Assembly (NCBI GenBank): GCA_964036045.1
Contig: OZ038397.1
Coordinates: 19,407,742 to 19,471,741, forward strand
Reading direction: 5' to 3'
Source: Eutreptiella sp. 'Long Island Sound 2002'
Lineage: Eukaryota > Euglenozoa > Euglenophyceae > Eutreptiales > Eutreptiaceae
Length of the DNA: 64,000 nucleotides
Below the pieces are notes generated by a model, which saw only the letters and a list, made by a program, of their open reading frames with translations, made no database searches and was not told the origin of the DNA. Below, in pieces: positions 47,201 to 56,200 of this stretch; position 1 is the stretch's first letter, and every line of letters begins with the position of its first letter. A program made the position numbers and the translations under genes.

Positions 47201-50200
47201 AGCACAGCACAGCACAGCACAGCACAGCACAACACAACACAACACAACACAACACAACACAACACAACACAACACAACACAACACAACACAACACAACAC
47301 AACACAACACAACACAACACAACACAACACAACACAACACAACACAACACAACACAACACGACACAACAACATAACACAACACAACAACACAACAACACA
47401 ACACAACACCCCGGCACACGCAGCAACACAACAATATGATGCCACAACGGTGCAGCAACAACAGAACACAAAGGCACAACAATGCAACAACAGAACGGCA
47501 CAATAACACAATAATGCAACAACACAACAACACAACATCACAACACAACAACGGTGGTGTAGAGCATTTCATGACTTTGGGAATGTCTGGATGTGACGCC
47601 TGCTGGCTGCGGCAGAGTGCCCGTATGTTGCCATGCTGATCGACCTTCCACAACCCCGGCTGATCCACAAGGCTGAGCCTTTCCCAGCCCCCCGCTCTTG
47701 GTCACCCGCAACACTCTCTTGATGCCGTGCGGTGTGCCTGCAGACAACAGGCCGATATGCCGAAAGGCGACTGCGGATATGCAGCGGGTCCTCGCCCCGA
47801 CAGTGGGTGTCTGCAGTGCGTATTCCACACACCAATTTGCATCGTCTCTCTTTCCCACTCCTCTTCGGAGTTGTGTGCCTTCGAGTGGGTGCAATCAAGT
47901 AGCTCTTGGGAGGTGCCTGTGTAAAAACAGGGTACATCTACCAAAGGTCCCGCCCACACCTTCGCGTAGCTCACCTCAATTAGGTCTCACCCCCCGCCCC
48001 TCTCGGAGATATACATGACCTTGATCAACAGGGCACACAGGTCGCATTGCGCAGGTGGTGGCGTTTTGGAGGCGAACGACACATGGACCGGCAGAGGGAA
48101 AGGAGGACCCTGTTTTGGGCGCATTCAACATTCAACGGGTCCGATGATGTTCAATGACAGACACCCACTTGACCTGAATGGAAAGGGGCCCCGGAAGAGA
48201 TGCACAGGTGCAGTCGAAAAAGCGGTTGCTGCGGAGCTGTGACGTAGCGGAAGGCGGTTTTGGCGGTTGACAAGTCGGAGGTGTAGATAAGTGCCGTTGG
48301 TGATGTAGAGGGCCGTTGTAAGGGGAGCCCCCTTTCTCCAAGCAGTTCCCTGCAGTAGCCCACATGTGTCACGTCATTACTCTGTCATATCTCCGTCATC
48401 TGTGTCATATCAAAGCTGCCCTCGCACGTTCTCTAGAGCTCTACCAGCGGACTGCCAATGGAGCCCTTTTCTTTGCCTTCATCTACGGATTCGGAGTCCC
48501 GGCACTGCTCATCATCATGGGAATCTTTCTGAAAAAGTTTGGAGGCATGAAGCTGGAGTATTCCACACTGGCGTTCCTGGTGGGGGGGTACCACCCCGAA
48601 ATGCGCTACTGGGAGACCATGAACATGCTCCGGTGTGTTGCGCGGGAGACCGTCTTGTTGTGCTGGTGGTGGTGCATGCTCGTCGGTGTGCGTGTGCCGT
48701 GGTGGGCTGCAGCCGGTGTGTGGACCGGCCTACCTACTGTCGTGCGACGCCCCCCCCCCCCCTTTGAGGCAGCGGGTCGCGGATGGTGAGGGGGAGTGGG
48801 CACACAGCGCAGCCTCGCCTGCAGGTCCTGTTTATACATGTGGAAGGGATGGGCCAGGGACTGGACACTGGGCTGCCGGGCAGTCTCACCCGCTGGGCAC
48901 GATCTGCAGTGGCTCCCCATGTCTATGACTATTGATTGGGGAACTCTGAATGTGCGCATTGCGACGTGGTCGGGGCTGGGCTTCGACTGACCACATACCA
49001 CACCAAACCATTCCAGCCACACACCTGACACCACCCCTCCTTCTCCTGCAGCATCGACTCCCCCCTCCCGCAGCACCAGCCATCCACAACCGTCCCCGCC
49101 CAACACGTAAGGCCGATGCTGCCGCCCCACTGCATAACCCCCCCCCCCCCACTCCCCACGTTTTGCCATTCAGCAAAGGCATATTGATCATCGCAACGAC
49201 GTTCGTGACGGAGCCGCTGCTGAAGGTCTACTGCGTCGTGTGGTGCATGACGTTCTTCCTCGCCGCACACCTCGTGGCCAAGCCGTTCCGCCACAACTTC
49301 GCGAACCGTGTGGAGACCTGGTCGCTGTTGGTCATCGTGATCACCACGAACCTGTGCCTGCTGTTCTCGCAGCAGGTGTCCGCCCAAGCCACCGCTGCAG
49401 AGGGGGAGGGGGAGACGGGAGCGTCGGCAACGGCGGTGGTGGGGAGGAGGGGGACGGAGGGGGGCAGGCACTTGGATGGAGGGGCAGGTAGGAACGGGGG
49501 ATCAAGGCCAGGGAGCACCCGGTCTATACCTGCGGATACCTTGTTGCCCCCCATGTGTCCACCCGATATTTGGATGCCAACTTTTACAAAGGGAATTGAG
49601 GGGAACGTCTTCGGCCTCTGGAAAAATGGGGGAAATACCAGTTTTCTCCCATTGTCCCTTTGGAGATGCATGGCCGATAAGGCATGCCCTGATGGTTACG
49701 TGTACCACTATTGAAAATCCGAGGGAACGTTTTGTCAAACGCCCCAGACAGACCGGCATGTATAACCGTTATGGACCGTGGCGTTGCCATGATTCTGCTC
49801 CCCGAAAGGGGCCGAACTGAGGACTGGCGGATGAACAAACATTTGTTTCCCGTACCAGTTTTCTCCCGTTGTGTTCTCCCGAGTTGTTCCTACATTTCCC
49901 ATCTTGAAGTGTTGATGACTCTCCATTTTTTGCCTCCTGCCCCCCCATTTCGCCCCATTTTCCGCCATTTCCCCCCATTTCCCCCCATTTCGACCATTTC
50001 GCCCCCTTTTCCTCCATTTCCCCCATTTTTCCGCTCGGGGACCCGGGTGCCTCCGGATTCGGGCACTTCCTCGGCTCGGGGGTTCAGCGATGCCGGCTAC
50101 CCACTGTGGGTCAATAGTCGTGGGCGCGTCATTTCACTCGCTCAGTTCCGAGACAACATATTGGTGGCTTCTAAAGGCCCTGGGAGCAGTTGGGCAATGG

Positions 50201-53200
50201 TAGACGTGTGCAACATCCTGCAACGTGCCTGGTCCCTGCGTGTGTTATGCCCTTGCATTTCTGATAGTGTCGATACATGCCAGCTCACATGTATGTCTGG
50301 CCAGCTGCATGCTCTGGGCGTCGCCATGAACCGACGTGACGGGTACGGTGAGGTCTATGTTCACCCTTCTGCACTTACACCAGACTAGGGTTTGAAACAG
50401 GGAGCTCCCCTACAGTCACCATGGGCTGTAAATGAGACGAGCTTAGCGAACCTGTTCACTGGAGTTTTGATGAACTGCCGAGTTTTTCTAAAATCTTGGG
50501 CAGAGTACTTGTTATCCGCTGCCGCCTGGCTACAGATCAGTTTATTGTGCCACCATCAACGGGCTATGACAGTGAGAGCCTGTCAAAAGTCCCTGCACCG
50601 GCTGCTGAGTTATACACCACACAATGCGGGGTTGAGCCAACGCTGGATTACATACATTTCCCACGACATGCCTTGTAGCAAAAGTACTGTGCGTTCCAAA
50701 TTGGGGCAGTGGCTGCGTGTTCATGCCACATGGGACGATAATAGATCTGCATCATGGCACATTCCCCACAGTGGGCCCCATACTGACTGGTGTGGTGACT
50801 GGTCCACTTGCAGCAGTGCCAACATGAGCCCCCATTCAGGGGGCGGGGGGGGGGGGGAGGGGGCCTGTTTGACGTTTGAGACCTGATGTATGTCTGCAAG
50901 AGACACCACAGTCGATTCCTTTCAGTGCGTTAAGATAGTCTGCAACTCATGGCATGGCTGGCCCAGTCTGAGCGGGCAACATTTCACTGCGCATATGCAG
51001 ATTGTCCCGACGCACGACTTTGGTTACAGACTTTGGTGAAAGGCGCCTAGGGCCGGTCGCTCCGGTCCGTGATCAGCCTTGATCTCTTTTCTTTGGCTGT
51101 GCATGTTGGTGCTTTCGCAATCCCCTTGATCGCAATCATCACTTGACACAACCACGTGTCACCGCACGGGGGGTGTTGGTGCAAGAAAAGGTGGGCATGC
51201 AGATAGAGATGCAGATGCGGATGGGGAGGTGGGGTGGGACAGTGACGTGGATGGGGATTTGCACGACGCCAAACACCTGCGCACAGTGCAGCCGGAAATG
51301 TTCCCGTTTTGCCTGCGACTCGTGCAGCAGCGCAGTCGGGGAGAGGGCCTGGGGCAGGAAGAGCAGCATCCCGGACCCATTCAGATCGTGGCACATTGGG
51401 TGTGTGTCGACACGATTCTGAAGAACAAAGCAGCTGCTTTGACACATCACCGTGGCTGCTGCTTGAGCATCTCGCTCCGGAATGGCAGACAACACACATG
51501 CAGTAACCGAGCAAAGGCTCGCCATAAACGCATGTAACGCCCATGGCGAGGTCGCTTTGCTACATTGTTTAGGCGGCAGACCGCCATGCCCCCCCCCCCC
51601 CCCCCACAAAGTCTCAAACATTTGGCAGCATGCAGCAGCAGCATGCTTCAAAACCCACATCCGCAGCTCCAACAAACAGGAGCCGTGGTATGCTGCTGTG
51701 CTCTCCAGCGTGGCTGTTTTTGCCTTTAATGCCTGCCAGCCCCGCTCTGCTTGCCACGTTGAGCGAGCGTTCAGCTTGACGGGCCATACCCCGTTCGGAT
51801 CGGTCGCATATGGGCAAAAACATTTTTGCGTCATCTGGCTGAGGTGGATGTTGACCAAGCCACCACAGACAGAGGGTGAAAAGTGATGAATTGAACCCAA
51901 CAGCCATGTGTCTGTTGTCTGCTGTTTGTGAGTTCAGGGTCCCTGGGAAGCGGGTGCCCACCAGTGCAAGTAAGAGCATGCCGCAGAATGCCGCAGCGTG
52001 CTGCTGCAGCACAATGTTCGCGAGGGGACTGCACTCGCCGGAGTGTGGACTGTGTGTAACCCCCAAACCCCGTTGTGGAGCCTTCATGGGCACCCCCTCC
52101 CGACCCACCAACCCCCGCCCCCCTTGCCCCATCCTCTTCGACCGATTTTGGGTGGGGGGCGGGGCGTGAGGGAAATTGCACATGTGCCGCTCTTGCTATC
52201 AAAGTGTCATTATGGATGGGGTTGCATTGTACAGCACAAAAGAGGTCAGGTCCCTTTCAGACTTGCCACGAGAGCTCGGCAGACCCGGGCCTGCCGGACG
52301 CACCGGCTCTTTTTTAAAAGTGGACACCGCTGGACGTAAGGCAGGACGCTTCTGGATATTGCCAAACAAGTTTGCTTCCTCCATAGCGCCCTGCCACAGC
52401 AAGCGTGGGTGACGTAGTGCCCAGACTGCCCTTGTGACCCCTGTTGTTTGCTGGTGTTTTACATTTCATTTGGGCCCATCTTTCTCGTGTTTGTTTCTGT
52501 GTTTCGTGCAAATGGATTTTCCTGGACTTTTGAGAATTGCCATTTTTCTTGATCCGGATTTGTCAGCAGCATTGGCATTGGGATGCCCTGATGCATGTGA
52601 CATCCTCTTCTGTCCCGGAATGCATTGATTGCATCGGACGTTTTGCAGGTGCCCACACATTGGGTGACGGTGCTGACTGTGTTCTGCTTGGCTACGCACG
52701 TGATCTTCATGATTGCCTTTTTGTACGTCTTCGGCAAAGAGACCTACCGGGTCACCAAGAAATTGATGCACAACCGGCAGGTCCCGGCTTGTGTGTGCCA
52801 TGTCCCCATGCCTCCTCCGACGGCGTGATTCCCATGACACGGCACCGCATGTGCATTGATAGTGTTGCGTTGGGCCGAGCCTACTTATCCCCCGCCCCCT
52901 TGCGCATGCACGGCCTTGTCTAAGCATGGGGTGGGCGTTGAACCGCCGTTTTGAGGAAATTTTGGGACCGCTGTTTTTGTGGCCCAGAATGGAGGATTGG
53001 GTGTCTGTAGGGCGTTTGTACAGGGAAAGAGGGGCTCATTCATGTCTGTGATGGCGCATTCTGTTCATAACAACATTGTACTACACATTGCAACCCCATG
53101 CTGCTTGTTCTGATGTGATTTTCAGTCATGGCTGACAATGTTATTCCCGGTCTGGCTGTCACATGTGTCACGCGCATGCACGGCCTTGTCTAAGCACGGG

Positions 53201-56200
53201 TTGGGCGTTGAACCGCCGTTTTGGCCTGACTTCTGGGACCGCGGCCGTGCTTGCGCAAGGGGCGGGGGATATAAACCAGAGACGCCCTGATGAGTGTTCA
53301 ACGTGGGGAATCATCACTTGGTTTCGTGGAGGAAGGTACGGATGCTGATCAAAGGACACCGTGAACCGGGGCAGAGACGCAGTGTGCAGGGGATGTATTG
53401 GGGTGTTATGTTGAAAGGACAGCTCATTTTTGGTTTGGGCGGTGGTCGGGACCACGGCTTTGCCGTTGACGGTTATGAGGGGGGCAACGGACGCCGATGT
53501 GGGATCCTTGTGCCTGCCGTCACTGCAGCACGCGACAGAGAGGGGCATAGTAGATGTATTGACTCCGGTAGTGGAGGACCATAGCCGGGTTCGAACTGGG
53601 GACAAGCACCTCTGAGTTCCTGAGTCCGAGGTGGCCAACCACTGGGCTATCTGCTGCAGTGCTGGGCCTTGTGGCCCCTGCGGGTTCCAACGCGCCCCTT
53701 CTCAGGGCCTCCTCCGCGTGACACGCAGTGGGGCACACCCGTGGCGAGACAACCACGAGTTTATGCCTCTGACCACGAGCTGACGAGGTTTGACGGCCCA
53801 GCACTGGCGGTTGGTGGCCAAGTGACGGCGGTTGACACAGCGTGGGGCCAGCCCGGGGCGGTTGGGTAATCGGCCGGCCTGAGTCGTCTGGCTTCGCCTG
53901 GGCCTGTCCGCCAGGGAGGGATACAATAGGGACCGAATTGTTTTGTTGGGGGTGGGGGCACAGCGAGGCACGTTGTGGACGGCCTGAGGACGGAGGTGTG
54001 TGGGCAGCAAAGACCGTAAAACGACCCCCACAACAACCAGCACAGCCCCCAATACGCCAACGACTGGGCGCCGCTGCTGCACAAACGGCACATCCCGACA
54101 CATTCAGCACAGCCCCGGCACACCAATTACTGGGCTCCGAGAACGCGGAAACGACACCAGCAGGAGCACCGGCCGCAGCGGCCGACAGAACGCAGCGACC
54201 CGACGCAACATGCGGAGGGACGAACGGGTGACTGTCCAGGGCCCCGTAAAGAAACACCGACCCGACGGAATGTCACACAGGGGGGGCTCTGAGGGGCTCG
54301 AGATGGCAAAATGCCGATTACGAAACTCCTTTCTCCCTCTGATGGCGAAGGGTAAATTTTGCCGCCGAAGATGCCGAACTCTTTTCCGAGGGGCAACAAG
54401 TGGTCCAAAATCTGGAAAAAAATTTTCTTTCAAAGAATGTCTCAAGGCCCATCAAATTGATCAGCGGAATGTGCTGAGCGCGAAGTATGGGGGGGGGGGG
54501 GGCGAACATCACTTTTTTTCTCAGGGTCAAAAGTGAAAATCGGCCAAAATTGGCCGGCGGAAATTCGTCGTCGGGGTTGGGGGGGGGGGATCCCCTTCCC
54601 TATCTCCATCCCTGGCCCCCGCCTCCTCTCCTGCCTTCTGTCTTCCGGTGCATCGTCGCCGGCCACCGCCCTCAGGAGGCCATTGCCTGAACTTGATCCA
54701 GTGGCCCTTTGTCTTTGCCTTCGGTGGCCCTGCAGGGCCCCGTGGTCACAGGCCCAGGCCGTCGGGTGTTGCGTGTGGGCCTCGCCTGCGACTCTTTGCC
54801 GAGGCCGCCCCCCCCCCCCCGTCTTCCGCAGGTGCAGCAGGACCGGGAGAAGTCAGCGCTGCGGCGGGCGCACACCCGGCTGCTCCCGACCACCCTCAGC
54901 CCCCGCACGCTGTACCAGGACGCCTCGAAGGTGTGCGCCCCCGCCTCCGGAGCCCCCTGCGGCGCATCGTGCCCCCCCCACCCTGACCCCCGGTCAACGG
55001 CACGGGCAACAGCCCGTATCCGGGACAGCCGACCCTGGGGCTCCATTGACACAACCAAAACACGTTCGGGCCCACAGAGGGTCCGAATGAGCAGTGGCGA
55101 GAGGCCAATGGGCGCCGCCAAAGGCAAACAATCAGATACCGAGGCCTTGGCCTTGTGCCAAGCCCCCCCCCCCCCCCCCAGCGGCACGGGCAACAGCCCC
55201 GTTTCCGGGACGGCCGACCCCCGGAGTAGTCAAACAGGACACGTCATCCGGGGGCTCCGTTGACACCACCAAAACACGTTCGGGCCCACAGAGGGTCAGA
55301 ATGAGCAGTGGCGAGAGGCCAATGGGCGCTGCCAAAGGCAAACAATCGGATACCGAGGCCTTGTGCCAACCCCCCCCCCCCCCCCGACCCCCGGTGCCCT
55401 GTGCCGGGGCGTTGCAGAGGGGCCACGTCCGCCGCTTGTGCATGTCAGTCCCCGGGGCCTTGGGGGCCGTCCCGGGAGAAGTCAAAGGCCCAGGCCACGC
55501 GCCGTTGCGGCCCGAGTCCAAGTCCCCCCGCACGGGGGCACGGGGCGGTGTGCCGGGCCGTCCCGGGCGCTGGGGTGCCCTCGGCGGCCCAGAAGGGCGC
55601 GCCAGAAGGGGCTGAGGAAATGGTTCGCTGAGGCCTGGGGATCGCGCGGGTGTGCGACGTCCACTTCTCCCGCCCTCCTGTACCCTTTGTGAACGGCCCT
55701 TAAAGGAACTTTTGAATGAGAATGCGAATTTGCGCCATTTTCGGCGAAATTCGCGCGGACTTGGCATATTCGCGCGAAAATCGCGCGAATGCGAATGCGA
55801 ATGCGCAAGAGGATGGGAATGTGAATGCGAATCTGGTTTTTTTTTTGCGGATTTGGGCTAAATTAGGAGATACTCGAATTACAAGTCACGTCTTTTGAAT
55901 TTTTATGATTTTTTGGAAAAGCAAGCATAGCAAACGGGCACAAAGACAAGGTACCACGGGCAAAACGGGCAAAAAATCAACAAAGTGAGCGTCCTCATTC
56001 AAAACGTTCCGTTCACAGGGGGTACACCGCCACCCAAATGGGGGCTAGCACTTGGGGGTCCGGAACCCCCTGGTCCCGTGTTACAGTGTCTGGCCCAACG
56101 AGTGCCTTTCTTTTGTTCGCTGTAGCCCAAGTCAACAACAAAAGTGCAAATGGTGTGGCCACGAGTGCTGCGCATTTGGGGTACGGGGGAAAACCGGAGG

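Noticed and set aside
46779-47668. His/Asn/Thr-rich plus and Cys/Val/Leu-rich minus ORFs
   Set aside because: Translations of the pentanucleotide satellite.
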